Source of the DNA: CALNZV01 sp942491115
GTDB taxonomy: Bacteria > Desulfobacterota > Desulfobacteria > Desulfobacterales > UBA5852
Direction of reading: 5' to 3'
Length of the DNA: 64,000 nucleotides
Assembly (NCBI GenBank): GCA_942491115.1
Contig: CALNZV010000007.1
Coordinates: forward strand, 496,001-560,000
In this document: positions 26,543 to 36,087 of the stretch, piece after piece
Position numbering within the stretch: the stretch's first letter is position 1
Layout of the letters: every line of letters starts with the position of its first letter
Position numbers and translations under genes: made by a program
The notes under the pieces: model-generated
Database searches by the model: none
What the model was told of the DNA's origin: nothing
What the model saw: only the letters and a program-made list of their open reading frames with translations

Positions 26543-27688
26543 TCAATAAGCCGTATGGGTTTCTTTCCGAATGGTCTCTTCGTTCAGCTTCCCCCGCATC
26601 ACCCGATACACCCAACTCGTGTAGACCAGAACGATCGGGAGAAAAACGACGACGGCAATAAACATCAAATTTAGGGTCCGATGGCTGGAGGTGGCATCGA
26701 AGGCTGTCAGACTGCTGTTTGGATCGGTGCTGGAAGGCATCACGAAGGGGAACATGGACAGCGCCGCCGTCAGGATCACGCCGGCCAGGGACAGGCCGCT
26801 GAATATGAATGCACCCCCCGGTCGGTTGATGCGGGTCAGCAAAATGGCCAGACTGGCGCCGATAAAGGCCATCGCCGGCGCCAACTTCATCCAGGGGTAG
26901 GTTTGGTAATTCTGCATCCATCCACCGGGGACCGCCTCGACGGTCTTGTCCAGGGGACTGACGACACCCCCGGGATCAGGCATGGCGGCAATCCGGTATC
27001 CCTCGAGCCCGAAAGCCTGCCATAGCCCCGCAGCGGCAAAGACGGCCATAAATAAAAGACCGAAAATCAGCACCGCTTTCCTGGCCCGGACGCTGATGTC
27101 TCCCTCTGTTTTCATCTGGAGGAAGACCCCGCCATGCATCACCAGCATGGTGAGGCTGACCACACCGGTCAGAAGGGCAAAGGGATTGAGAAGCCCCCAA
27201 AAGTTGCCCGTATAAAACGACCGCATGAAACCGTCCAGATGAAAGGGCACTCCCTGGAGCAGGTTGCCGAACGCCACCCCGAAGACCAGGGCCGGCACGG
27301 CGCCCCCGGCAAACAGCCCCCAATCCCAAGCCGCCCGCCATCCGGGTGCTTCCAGCTTGCTGCGGTACTCGAAGCCCACCGGTCGGAAAAAGAGAGCGAA
27401 AAGCACCAGTAGCATGGCCCAGTAAAACCCTGAAAAGGCCGCCGCGTAGACAAAGGGCCATGCGGCGAACAACGCCCCTCCAGCGGTAATGAACCATACC
27501 TGGTTGCCTTCCCATGTGGGACCAATGGCATTGAGGACGACCCTCCGCTGCACATCGTCTCTGGCCACGAAGGGCAGCAGCGCGCCGATGCCCAGGTCAA
27601 ACCCCCCAGTGAGGGCAAAGCCGATCAGTAGGACGCAGACCAATATCCACCAAATGATCTTCAGGGTAAAGTAATCGAACAACACCAT
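26543..27688 (-). CDS. cydB: cytochrome bd ubiquinol oxidase subunit II
   Basis: Membrane subunit of the bd-type quinol oxidase, 381 residues with about eight or nine transmembrane segments. The family start MVLFDYFTLKIIWWILVCVL is followed by GFALTGGFDLGIGALLPFVA and NAIGPTWEGNQVWFITAGGA, the strongest signature of CydB. The ATG follows GGAG. It begins 25 bases after cydA and is followed by cydX. In anaerobes this oxidase mostly scavenges oxygen and gives tolerance to NO and peroxide; that role is known for the family and inferred here. Confidence 0.97.
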   Translation of the reverse strand: MVLFDYFTLKIIWWILVCVLLIGFALTGGFDLGIGALLPFVARDDVQRRVVLNAIGPTWEGNQVWFITAGGALFAAWPFVYAAAFSGFYWAMLLVLFALFFRPVGFEYRSKLEAPGWRAAWDWGLFAGGAVPALVFGVAFGNLLQGVPFHLDGFMRSFYTGNFWGLLNPFALLTGVVSLTMLVMHGGVFLQMKTEGDISVRARKAVLIFGLLFMAVFAAAGLWQAFGLEGYRIAAMPDPGGVVSPLDKTVEAVPGGWMQNYQTYPWMKLAPAMAFIGASLAILLTRINRPGGAFIFSGLSLAGVILTAALSMFPFVMPSSTDPNSSLTAFDATSSHRTLNLMFIAVVVFLPIVLVYTSWVYRVMRGKLNEETIRKETHTAY

Positions 27689-27713
27689 TTGACGATCTCC
27701 TTTGGATCGGGTC

Positions 27714-29288
27714 TCAGGAGGCCATGCCCGGTTCGACGTCGGATTCGAAATGATACCGACCCGTATGCAGGGCACTGGGGCCGATACGGACAAATTTGAC
27801 CATCAGCATCATTTCTGCAATCAGCAGAACCGTGTAGAGCAGTGTCAGGCCGGCGATACTGCCGATGAGGTCACCCGGGGTCAGGGACGACGCCGACAGA
27901 TAGGTCGGCAGCACATCGCCGATGGTCCACGGCTGTCTGCCGTATTCGGCAACGAACCAGCCGGCCCAGCAGGCAATCCACGGCAATGGCAGACTCACGA
28001 GAAGGAGCTTCAGAAGCCATCGTTTCTGTTCGAAAACCCGCTTGGCACAGTAGTAAAAGGACATCCCGATCAGCGCCAGAAAATAGAACCCCAGCCCCAC
28101 CATCAAGCGGAATCCCCAGAACATCATGGCCACGTTGGGTATCGTGTCCCTGGCGGCGGCCTTGATCTGGGCATCGGTGGCATCGACGATATTCGGAGAA
28201 AATCGCTTCAATAGAAGTCCGTAACCGAGATCTTTGTTGGCCGCCTCGAACTGTTGCACCGTTGCCTCGGAACGGTCACCGGACCGCAATTTTTCCAGTA
28301 GGCCGTATGCCGTGATGCCGTTTCGTATTCGAATTTCGTTCTCGGCAATGAGGTCCTTGATCCCGGGGATGGGTTTGTCAAGGGAACGGGTGACGATGAT
28401 GCCCCCCGCATAAGGGATCTTGACGGCATTGCGTGTGGTTTGAGACTCCTGGTCGGGGAATCCGAAGAGGGTGAAAGCGCTCGGGGGGCGGTCAGAGTCC
28501 CAGTGGGCCTCCATGGCAGCCAGTTTGACCTTCTGAACCTGGCCGGTGACAAATCCGCTCTCATCCCCCAAAACGATCACCGACAAAATGGAAGCGAGGC
28601 CGAAGCCTGTCGCCACGGCAAATGACCGGCGTGCAAAGGCAAGGTCCCGGCCTCTGAGGAGGTAAAAGGCGCTGATTCCCAGGACGAAGAGGGAAGCCGT
28701 GACATAGCCCGCGCCGACGGTGTGGACGAACTTCACCTGGGCAACCGGGTTGAAGAACAGCTCGGAGAAGCTGGTCAACTCCATCCGCATGGTTTCGTAG
28801 TTGAAAGTCGAACCGGCGGGATGCCCCATCCAGGCATTGGCCACGAGAATCCAAAGCGCGGAGAGATTGGAGCCCAGAGCCACGAAAAAGGTGGTCGTCA
28901 GATGAGCCCGCTTGCTGAGGCGGTCCCACCCGAAGAAGAAAAGCCCCACGAACGTCGATTCGAGGAAGAAGGCCATCAGACCCTCGATGGCCAGAGGGGC
29001 GCCGAAAATATCGCCCACGTAATGGGAATAGTAGGACCAGTTGGTACCGAACTGAAACTCCATGGTCAGACCAGTGGTCACCCCGAGGGCGAAATTAATG
29101 CCAAACAGCTTCCCCCAGAACCGTGTCATGTCCTTGTAGATCGTTTTGCCGGTCATGACATAGACCGATTCCATGATGAACAGAATCCAGGAAAGACCGA
29201 GGGTGAGGGGAACAAAGATGAAATGATACATGGAGGTCATGGCAAATTGCAGACGGGACAGATCGACAAACCATTCGGATGCCGGCAT
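27714..29288 (-). CDS. cydA: cytochrome bd ubiquinol oxidase subunit I
   Basis: Haem-bearing subunit (b558, b595, d), 524 residues. The N-terminus LSRLQFAMTSMYHFIFVPLT carries the first haem-ligand His. AQVKFVHTVGAGYVTASLFV carries another His, and GWFVAEYGRQPWTIGDVLPT is the conserved quinol-oxidase motif. The periplasmic Q loop between about residues 245 and 370 is long, as in the E. coli-type (L) enzymes. The start is the ATG of MPASEWFVDL with AAGGAGC upstream. The order cydA-cydB-cydX is complete, and the cydDC assembly exporter diverges from a shared 300-base region. Confidence 0.97.
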   Translation of the reverse strand: MPASEWFVDLSRLQFAMTSMYHFIFVPLTLGLSWILFIMESVYVMTGKTIYKDMTRFWGKLFGINFALGVTTGLTMEFQFGTNWSYYSHYVGDIFGAPLAIEGLMAFFLESTFVGLFFFGWDRLSKRAHLTTTFFVALGSNLSALWILVANAWMGHPAGSTFNYETMRMELTSFSELFFNPVAQVKFVHTVGAGYVTASLFVLGISAFYLLRGRDLAFARRSFAVATGFGLASILSVIVLGDESGFVTGQVQKVKLAAMEAHWDSDRPPSAFTLFGFPDQESQTTRNAVKIPYAGGIIVTRSLDKPIPGIKDLIAENEIRIRNGITAYGLLEKLRSGDRSEATVQQFEAANKDLGYGLLLKRFSPNIVDATDAQIKAAARDTIPNVAMMFWGFRLMVGLGFYFLALIGMSFYYCAKRVFEQKRWLLKLLLVSLPLPWIACWAGWFVAEYGRQPWTIGDVLPTYLSASSLTPGDLIGSIAGLTLLYTVLLIAEMMLMVKFVRIGPSALHTGRYHFESDVEPGMAS

Positions 29289-29595
29289 ACTTGCTCCTTC
29301 TTGGGGGTAGGCAGTGCTCTGCGGCTCGGGGCCGCTCACCATCGCTGGTCAGACCCCGACCGCCGGTGTGGCCGGGGCACCTGCATCGCAAGCGATGCCG
29401 TCGGCCCCGCTGTCCACCGGTTGCATCGTTGAAGACGCTGCGACCTCCCGACCCAGGCGCGTCAAAAGGCTTGCGTTTTTACGCGATCGATGCAGGGAAA
29501 TGGGGTGCCGACTATAGTTGAAGGTTTCACAATAATTGATAACCGTTCCTAATGGAGTCCGATCAAAATTGTAAAGGGTTTTTTTGGCACCGGTA
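29289..29595. other. divergent control region between cydABX and cydDC
   Basis: About 300 bases between the start codons of cydA and cydD. The part at about 29510-29590 is AT-rich and contains TTCACAAT and TTGATAAC-like words that could belong to Rex- or FNR-type sites, but no full palindrome matches either consensus. A TATAGT (minus strand) at about 29510 could be a -10 for cydA without a good -35. No gene is seen. Confidence 0.4.
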
Positions 29596-31386
29596 ATGAT
29601 AAAAAAAACACCGTCCACGGACGAAAAACGATGTCTGAAGTGGCTCTTCGATCAATCCCGAACCGCCCTGTCGACGGTTGTGATGTCGATCGGAGCCGGC
29701 GTGGCCAACGGTCTGCTCATGGTGGCCCAGGCAGGCCTTTTGGCCCGAATCGTCCACAGCGTCTTTATCGAGGGGCGACCCGTCGATGAACTGACCGGGC
29801 CCTTCATTCTCCTGGCCATCGTGTTCCCGGCCCGGGCGATGGCCGGCTGGCTTCGAGAACTCACCGGTTTTGCCGCCGGCGCCCATGTTCGCGGAAAGGT
29901 TCGCGATACCCTCATGTCCCACATGGTGGCTCTCGGCCCCGCCTTTGCGGACCGGGAAGAGGCTGGCGCCCTCTCCAGCGTGGTATTGAACCAGGTGGAG
30001 GCCCTTCACGATTTTGTGGCCTTTTACCTCCCCCAGCTGGCTCTGGCTGCAATCATTCCTGGAGTCATCGCCGCGGCGGTCTTCCCGGTGAACTGGGCCG
30101 CCGGGACCCTGCTGATCGCGGCGGTTCCCCTGATTCCCCTGTTTATGATTCTCGTCGGCATGGGCGCGGAAAGCATCGCCCAACGGAACTTTCAGGCGCT
30201 GGCCCGCCTGAGCGCCCACTTCCTGGATGTACTTCAAGGGTTGACCACCCTGAAACTCTTTGACCGCAGTCGGACAGAAGCCGATCAAATCCGTCGCATC
30301 TCCGACGACTATCGCCGGCAGACCATGAAGGTTCTGCGGGTCGCCTTTCTGTCCTCTGCGGTGCTTGAATTCATCACATCCATGGCCATCGCGATGGTGG
30401 CGGTCTATCTGGGCTTGCGGTACCTGGGGTATCTGAATTTCGGCGGATACGGCCGTCCCCTTGATCTGGCCGACGGTTTTTTTATCCTGCTTCTGGCGCC
30501 GGATTTTTTTTTACCCCTCAGGGAACTCGGCACCCACTATCATGCCAAAGCCGAAGCGGTCGGGGCTGCCAATGGGATTTTGGATATCCTTTCCAGACCG
30601 ATCCCTCCCCCTCCGACCCGTCACCGCTCATTGCAAGAGGACACCCCTGTTCATCTTGATCTCAAGGATGTGACGTTCGCTTACGAAGGAAATCCACGAC
30701 CAATCCTCACCGGGACGACCGCAACTGTCGCTCCCGGGGAATTTGTCGCCCTGGTGGGTACCAGTGGGGCCGGGAAGACCACCCTTTTCAACCTGGTCAT
30801 GGGGTTCGTTCGTCCCGGTAGGGGAACCATCAGTGTGAACGGCACTTCCATTCACGATCTGTCGCCTGCCACATGGAGGGCACGGGTGTCATGGATCGGT
30901 CAGACCCCGGTGCTGTTTCACGGCACTATTCGAGAAAACATTCAAATGGCAGCCCCTTCGGCGGCGCCATCGGAAATCGAAGCGGCCGCCCGGAAAGCAA
31001 GAGTTGCCGAGTTCTGCATTCATCTGCCGAAAGGCCTCGACACACCGATTGGGGAACAGGGCATGGGGTTGTCCCGAGGCCAGGCCCAACGAGTGGCCCT
31101 GGCCAGGGTCTTCCTGAAGCAATCGCCCCTTCTGCTGTTGGACGAACCCACCGCCGGGCTTGATGGGAGAAACGAAGCCATGGTGCTCCAAAGCATTCGG
31201 GACCTTTCCCGAAACCGGACGGTGATCATGGCCACTCATCGCCTGGAGTCCCTCAGGGAGGCTGATCGGATTTTGGTCCTGGATAGGGGTCGCATCGTGG
31301 AGACGGGCAGGTTCGAAGCGCTGATGGCCGAAGGCAGCCGGTTTTACAAGCTGACCGCCACAAGACTAGGGGAAATATCGCCATGA
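29596..31386 (+). CDS. cydD: thiol reductant ABC exporter subunit CydD
   Basis: Half-transporter of 596 residues for cysteine/glutathione export needed to assemble cytochrome bd. The N-terminal half is a six-helix membrane domain (GVANGLLMVAQAGLLARIVH). The ABC domain has Walker A VGTSGAGKTTLF, signature LSRGQAQRVALAR (LSRGQ instead of LSGGQ) and Walker B LLLLDEPTAGLD. I start at the ATG giving MIKKTPSTDE; a TTG four codons earlier is open, and the ribosome binding site is poor in both cases. It overlaps cydC by ATGA and diverges from cydABX. Confidence 0.95.
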   Translation: MIKKTPSTDEKRCLKWLFDQSRTALSTVVMSIGAGVANGLLMVAQAGLLARIVHSVFIEGRPVDELTGPFILLAIVFPARAMAGWLRELTGFAAGAHVRGKVRDTLMSHMVALGPAFADREEAGALSSVVLNQVEALHDFVAFYLPQLALAAIIPGVIAAAVFPVNWAAGTLLIAAVPLIPLFMILVGMGAESIAQRNFQALARLSAHFLDVLQGLTTLKLFDRSRTEADQIRRISDDYRRQTMKVLRVAFLSSAVLEFITSMAIAMVAVYLGLRYLGYLNFGGYGRPLDLADGFFILLLAPDFFLPLRELGTHYHAKAEAVGAANGILDILSRPIPPPPTRHRSLQEDTPVHLDLKDVTFAYEGNPRPILTGTTATVAPGEFVALVGTSGAGKTTLFNLVMGFVRPGRGTISVNGTSIHDLSPATWRARVSWIGQTPVLFHGTIRENIQMAAPSAAPSEIEAAARKARVAEFCIHLPKGLDTPIGEQGMGLSRGQAQRVALARVFLKQSPLLLLDEPTAGLDGRNEAMVLQSIRDLSRNRTVIMATHRLESLREADRILVLDRGRIVETGRFEALMAEGSRFYKLTATRLGEISP

Positions 31387-33134
31387 GAGCGGCCCTCACC
31401 CCATTCAAACCGGTTTTCCGCATGATGAGGGCTCACTGGAAGCCGATGGCTGGGGGGACCGCATTCGGTCTCCTGGCCATCGGCGCCGCCGTCGGTCTGT
31501 TCTCCCTTTCCGGATGGTTCCTGTCGTCAACCGCCTTTGCCGCCCTTTCGCCAGGGGCAGCCAAAGCATTCAATTACTTTTTCCCCAGCGTCGGGGTCCG
31601 GTTCTTTGCCATTTCTCGAACCCTTGCCCGGTACCTGGAGCGGGTCCTCTCCCACGATGCCACATTCCGGCTGCTTGCCAGTCTTCGGGTCTGGTTCTAT
31701 GAACGGATCGAGCCCCTTGCCCCCGCCCGACTCATGGCCTTCCGAAGCGGCGACATCCTCAACCGGATCACGGCTGACATCGATGCCCTCGACAACCTCT
31801 ACCTCCGGGTCCTCTCTCCGTCCATTATTGCCGCTTTATCGGCCTTTTTGGTGGCGGCCTTTTTGTGGCTCTACGCTCCAGCCGCAGCGGTGGTCTGTTT
31901 GGCGACGATGGCGGCAACCGGCATACTGGTTCCGTTTGTGACCATGGCGTTTGCCGCTGAAACCGGCAGGGAAATGACACGGACCATGGGTCTTTTTCGG
32001 GCGCGGATCGTCGAGGGAATCCAGGGGATGGCGGAGCTGCTGCTGTTCGGAAGAGACGATGCCTTCCTGGAATCCCTCAAGAGGCAGCACGGATCTCTCG
32101 TCTCCCACCAGCGCCGGATGAGCATGATCCGCGGGGTCGCCGGGGCATCGGTCACCCTGATCGCCGGCGGCGCCGTGTGGACGACCCTCTACCTCTGCGC
32201 CCGACTGGTCGGCCGGGGCGACCTTCAAGGCCCCCACATGGTAATGATCACACTGGCGGTCCTGGCGGTATTCGAAGCGGTAATGCAACTCCCGTCGGCC
32301 TATCAGTTTTTGGGACAAACCCACGAGGCCGCCAAACGGGTGACGGACACTGTCAACGCCGAACCGGCAGTCCTATTCCCAACGATATCAACGTCTCAAC
32401 CGACGGCCTTCGACGTCCGTTTCGACCAGGTCCATTTCACCTATGGATCGGGCACTCCCCGAGTGTTAGAAGGCGTCGACTTCACGGTGGCCCCCGGAAA
32501 CCGGGTGGCCATCATCGGGCAGACCGGCGCCGGCAAATCCACCCTGGTTCATTTGCTGGTGAGGAGCTGGGATCCCACCGCCGGAAGGATCGTGATCGGC
32601 GGCGAGGACATCGGAAGCCTCAGTGAAGCCGATCTCCGGCGATCGGTCACGGTGGTACCTCAAACCCCCCACATGTTCAGCGGCAGTATCCGGTACAATC
32701 TGCAGATCGCCGCTCCCGGAGCTTCCGACGATCAGCTCTGGGAGGTTCTGTCATCCGTGAACCTGGTCGAATTCGTCCGGCAGTTGCCGTCGGGCCTGGA
32801 CACCTGGATCGGAGAGGCCGGACGGCTGGTGTCCGGAGGACAGGCGCGACGGATCGCCTTGGCCCGGGCCGCACTTCACGACGGCCCCATCTGGGTGATG
32901 GACGAGCCTACCGAGGGGCTTGACCCCGTAAACGAGCGGCGAATCATGAACCGTCTGAAAGAGATGACCCGGGGAAAAACCGTTTTGATCATCACCCATC
33001 GCCTGGTCGCCATGGAATCCATGGATCGGATATTCATGATGGAACGGGGACGGATCATCGCCCAGGGGACCCATGACACCTTATTGAAAACCTCTTCCCG
33101 CTATCGGTCGCTATATGCACGCATCTTGCCGTAA
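31383..33134 (+). CDS. cydC: thiol reductant ABC exporter subunit CydC
   Basis: Second half of the CydDC exporter, 583 residues. The membrane domain is followed by the ABC domain with Walker A IIGQTGAGKSTLVHLL, signature VSGGQARRIALARA and Walker B IWVMDEPTEGLD. LFSLSGWFLSSTAFAAL at residues about 38-54 is typical of CydC. Its ATG overlaps the cydD stop, implying coupled translation and equal amounts of both halves. A strong hairpin lies 45 bases downstream, between it and the convergent serC. Confidence 0.95.
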   Translation: MRAALTPFKPVFRMMRAHWKPMAGGTAFGLLAIGAAVGLFSLSGWFLSSTAFAALSPGAAKAFNYFFPSVGVRFFAISRTLARYLERVLSHDATFRLLASLRVWFYERIEPLAPARLMAFRSGDILNRITADIDALDNLYLRVLSPSIIAALSAFLVAAFLWLYAPAAAVVCLATMAATGILVPFVTMAFAAETGREMTRTMGLFRARIVEGIQGMAELLLFGRDDAFLESLKRQHGSLVSHQRRMSMIRGVAGASVTLIAGGAVWTTLYLCARLVGRGDLQGPHMVMITLAVLAVFEAVMQLPSAYQFLGQTHEAAKRVTDTVNAEPAVLFPTISTSQPTAFDVRFDQVHFTYGSGTPRVLEGVDFTVAPGNRVAIIGQTGAGKSTLVHLLVRSWDPTAGRIVIGGEDIGSLSEADLRRSVTVVPQTPHMFSGSIRYNLQIAAPGASDDQLWEVLSSVNLVEFVRQLPSGLDTWIGEAGRLVSGGQARRIALARAALHDGPIWVMDEPTEGLDPVNERRIMNRLKEMTRGKTVLIITHRLVAMESMDRIFMMERGRIIAQGTHDTLLKTSSRYRSLYARILP

Positions 33135-33178
33135 AGCGGCCTTCAGTCCCTACCCCGATCCCCCCCGCCAGACAACAT

Positions 33179-33199
33179 CGCCGCCCCGAAGGGACGGCG
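33179..33199. terminator. hairpin between convergent cydC and serC
   Basis: A 9-bp GC-rich stem with one G-T-type pair and a 3-base loop (about 33179-33199). It lies after both stops and lacks a T-tract, so bidirectional termination is likely but not certain. Confidence 0.45.
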
Positions 33200-33236
33200 G
33201 TCAGCCCCCTGTCAATTGACTCCGGGTGTTTTCCCC

Positions 33237-34325
33237 TCAGCCGTTGGTTTTCTCGAATTGGTCCATGAAGGCAACCAGTGCCTCCACAGCCTCTAAGGGA
33301 ACTGCATTGTAGATGGAGGCCCGGCATCCGCCGACGGATCGATGCCCTTTGAGGCCCCCGAGGCCGCTTTCGGCGGCCTCGGCAACAAACCGCATCTCCA
33401 AGTCTTCGCTGGGCAGGCGGAAGGTCACGTTCATCAGGGAACGGCTGCCCGGTTCGGCAGTAGCCCGGTAGAACTCGGTGGTTTCCATTCGACTGTAGAG
33501 GAGAGCGGCCTTCTGGCGGTTGATCCGGTCCATTGCCTCTACACCGCCCACGGTTTCCTCCAGCCACTTGAGAACCAGCTGAATGGTGTAGATAGCAAAA
33601 CAGGGGGGCGTGTTGTACAGGGAATTCTTGCCGGCATAGGTAGTGTAGTTCAGCATGGTCGGTATGTCGGGCGGCACCCGGTCGAGCATGTCCTTTCGGA
33701 CGATGGCCACGCAGACGCCGGCAGGGCCGATATTCTTCTGGGCGCCGGCGTAAATTAAGCCGAAAGGCGACGGATCGAAGGGGCGACTCAAGAAATCCGA
33801 CGACATGTCGGCCACGATGGGAACGTCGCCGGTATCCGGAAACGATGACCACTGGGTGCCTTTGATGGTATTGTTGGAGGTGATGTGCGCATAGGCCGCA
33901 TCCGGAGAAAAGACGATATCCGATGGGATCGCCGAGAAATGACGATCTTCCGAGGAGGCGACCACCTTGACCCGGCAGCCCAGAAGCTGGGCCTCCTTGA
34001 TGGCCTTCGTTGACCATGTGCCGGTGTTGACATAATCCGCCGACCGACCGGTGGGCAGAAAGTTCAAGGGAACCATGGCAAACTGGAGGCTGGCGCCGCC
34101 TTGAAGGAATAGCACCTGGAATCGACTGTCCAGGCTGAGCAGCCGAGCGGTCCGTTCGACCGCATCCCCGATGACGGCGTCGAAGGCCGGGGAACGGTGA
34201 CTGATTTCGGTGATAGACATCCCGGATCCCTGAAAATCCAGAAAAGACGCCTGAATCTCCTCCAGGACAGGCAGGGGAAGCGCAGCGGGCCCCGGGTTGA
34301 AATTATGGATTCGGCGATAGGCCAT
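33237..34325 (-). CDS. serC: phosphoserine aminotransferase
   Basis: PLP enzyme of 362 residues that converts 3-phosphohydroxypyruvate to phosphoserine in serine synthesis. The start HNFNPGPAALPLPVLEEIQA is the family signature. FLQGGASLQFAMVPLN, YVNTGTWSTKAIKEAQ and IYAGAQKNIGPAGVCVAIVR (with the PLP-binding Lys) are clear, as is the C-terminal GLKGHRSVGGCRASIYNAVP. The ATG is preceded by GGGAGG. It diverges from hisD, and no serA or serB is in the window. Confidence 0.96.
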   Translation of the reverse strand: MAYRRIHNFNPGPAALPLPVLEEIQASFLDFQGSGMSITEISHRSPAFDAVIGDAVERTARLLSLDSRFQVLFLQGGASLQFAMVPLNFLPTGRSADYVNTGTWSTKAIKEAQLLGCRVKVVASSEDRHFSAIPSDIVFSPDAAYAHITSNNTIKGTQWSSFPDTGDVPIVADMSSDFLSRPFDPSPFGLIYAGAQKNIGPAGVCVAIVRKDMLDRVPPDIPTMLNYTTYAGKNSLYNTPPCFAIYTIQLVLKWLEETVGGVEAMDRINRQKAALLYSRMETTEFYRATAEPGSRSLMNVTFRLPSEDLEMRFVAEAAESGLGGLKGHRSVGGCRASIYNAVPLEAVEALVAFMDQFEKTNG

Positions 34326-34541
34326 GGGGTCATCCTCCCTTTGAGAAAATCGGCCGGGCACAGGGCTCCGGACAAAGAAAACGACAATTGACCAAATCAA
34401 CCGATGGTTGTCAATGGGAAAACCCGCGGCCGGAATGTCCGCCTATTGACAAGCAGCCCCCCTTTTCCGTAAACGGTTGGGCAACTAACCGGGCGCTGAC
34501 CCGACCCCCATGACACTCAAGCGACAGGAATCGGCAACGCC

Positions 34542-35858
34542 ATGATACCCATCGTTACCTACCCCTCTCCTTCTGCCGAAAAGCGGCTGGCAGCCATTGC
34601 CAAGCGATCGGTGTCCTTTCGTAAACAGGACACTCGGGCCGTGGCCGGCATTCTCGACGCGGTGCGAAAAGACGGTGACGACGCCCTGGTGTCGTTTACC
34701 CGTCGCTATGACGCCCCGGCATTTGACGCGAGTCTCGTAGAAGTGCCCCGGGACGCCATCAAGGACGCTTCCCGACAAGTGGGGCGGCCTTTCAAGCAGG
34801 CACTGAATCGGGCCGTCAAACAAATCGAATCCTTCCACCGCCGGCAGCTCAGGAACTCCTGGATCGATACCGACCGGGAAGGGGTGCTTCTGGGTCAGTT
34901 GATCCGGCCTGTGGATTCCGCCGGCATCTATGTGCCGGGGGGAAAAGGCGGCGACACGCCCCTGGTCTCCTCCGTCCTCATGGGGGCCATACCGGCCAAA
35001 GTCTGCGGTGTCGAAAGCCTAGTCATGGCAACCCCGCCGACCGCCGACGGGGGTGTCAATCCGCATCTGTTGGCGGCAGCCGCCCGTGTGGGGATCGATC
35101 GCGTCTTCCGAATGGGCAGCGCCTGGGCCATCGGCGCCATGGCTTACGGTACGGCCACGGTGCCGGCCGTCGATGTGATCGTCGGCCCCGGCAATCTCTA
35201 TGTCACCTTAGCGAAGAAGCTGGTTGCAGGAACCGTTGGAATCGATATGATCGCAGGGCCGAGCGAAATCCTCATCATTGCCGACCATGCGGCAAACCCG
35301 GCGTTTGCCGCGGCGGACATGCTCAGTCAGGCGGAGCACGATCCCATGGCCTCGGCGGTTCTCATCACCACCGACCCCACTGTCGCCGATAGGACCCGGG
35401 AGGCCCTTTCCATCCAGATCGAGACCCTCAGCCGCCGTGCCATCGCCGAGGAATCGATCCAACGCTTCGGCGTCATATTCGTCGTCTCCGACCTGGACTG
35501 TGCCGCCGGCCTGTCCAACCGGATCGCTCCTGAGCATTTGGAGCTGCTCGTTGAAACCCCCTTGGATCTGTTGGGTTCGATTCGACATGCAGGGGCCGTT
35601 TTCCTGGGGCCCTACTCGCCGGAACCCATGGGTGACTATGTGGCCGGCCCCAATCATGTGCTTCCGACGGCGGGAACCGCCCGATTTTCCTCAGCCTTGT
35701 CGGTGGACAATTTCATCAAAAAAACCAGCATTATCCGGTATTCCCGGGATGCATTCAGGAAAGAGGCCACCATGGTCGCCACCCTGGCGGACATCGAGGG
35801 GCTTACCGCCCATTCGGCCGCCGTCAGACGCCGCCTAAGCGCCCGAGAGCCTTTCTAA
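34542..35858 (+). CDS. hisD: histidinol dehydrogenase
   Basis: Zinc enzyme of 438 residues that oxidises histidinol twice to histidine with NAD. Signatures: VDSAGIYVPGGKGGDTPLVS, DVIVGPGNLYVTLAKKLVAG, IDMIAGPSEILIIADHAANP, the zinc-site SQAEHDPMASAVLI and the C-terminal GPNHVLPTAGTARFSSALSV. The start is MIPIVTYPSP. It is isolated from other his genes here, and no gene downstream on the same strand before ald is evident. A TTGACA at about 34445-34451 could be part of its promoter, but the -10 is weak. Confidence 0.96.
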   Translation: MIPIVTYPSPSAEKRLAAIAKRSVSFRKQDTRAVAGILDAVRKDGDDALVSFTRRYDAPAFDASLVEVPRDAIKDASRQVGRPFKQALNRAVKQIESFHRRQLRNSWIDTDREGVLLGQLIRPVDSAGIYVPGGKGGDTPLVSSVLMGAIPAKVCGVESLVMATPPTADGGVNPHLLAAAARVGIDRVFRMGSAWAIGAMAYGTATVPAVDVIVGPGNLYVTLAKKLVAGTVGIDMIAGPSEILIIADHAANPAFAAADMLSQAEHDPMASAVLITTDPTVADRTREALSIQIETLSRRAIAEESIQRFGVIFVVSDLDCAAGLSNRIAPEHLELLVETPLDLLGSIRHAGAVFLGPYSPEPMGDYVAGPNHVLPTAGTARFSSALSVDNFIKKTSIIRYSRDAFRKEATMVATLADIEGLTAHSAAVRRRLSAREPF

Positions 35859-35993
35859 CCACCGCCGGTACCGGGGGGGCTCCAGGAGGTCCTCCCGATC
35901 CGCATTCGGAGCAGACAGAATCACGGTGATACCCAAGGGGTCTCATTGTCCCATTCAGGGACCCCGCAGGAATTCCTCTACCGCCTGTTTCTG

Positions 35994-36022
35994 TTGAAAA
36001 TACTGCCGTAATCCCATAAAGT
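35994..36022 (+). promoter_or_regulatory. possible promoter of ald
   Basis: TTGAAA (35994-35999), a 17-base spacer and TAAAGT (36017-36022), about 65 bases ahead of the ald start codon. Both hexamers keep the key bases but neither is perfect. Confidence 0.4.
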
Positions 36023-36087
36023 CCTGTTTATGAAGGGTCAGCGATTCAAATCGTCCACCGAAATTCTTTCTGGGTAAGGAGGGGGCT

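Noticed and set aside
29510..29590. FNR or Rex site between cydA and cydD
   Set aside because: Only half-site words (TTCACAAT, TTGATAAC) are present; no full TTGAT-N4-ATCAA or TTGTGAA-N4-TTCACAA palindrome.
33055..34017. 320-residue minus-strand open frame across cydC end and serC
   Set aside because: It is an alternative frame of serC with Arg/Gly/His-rich shadow composition.
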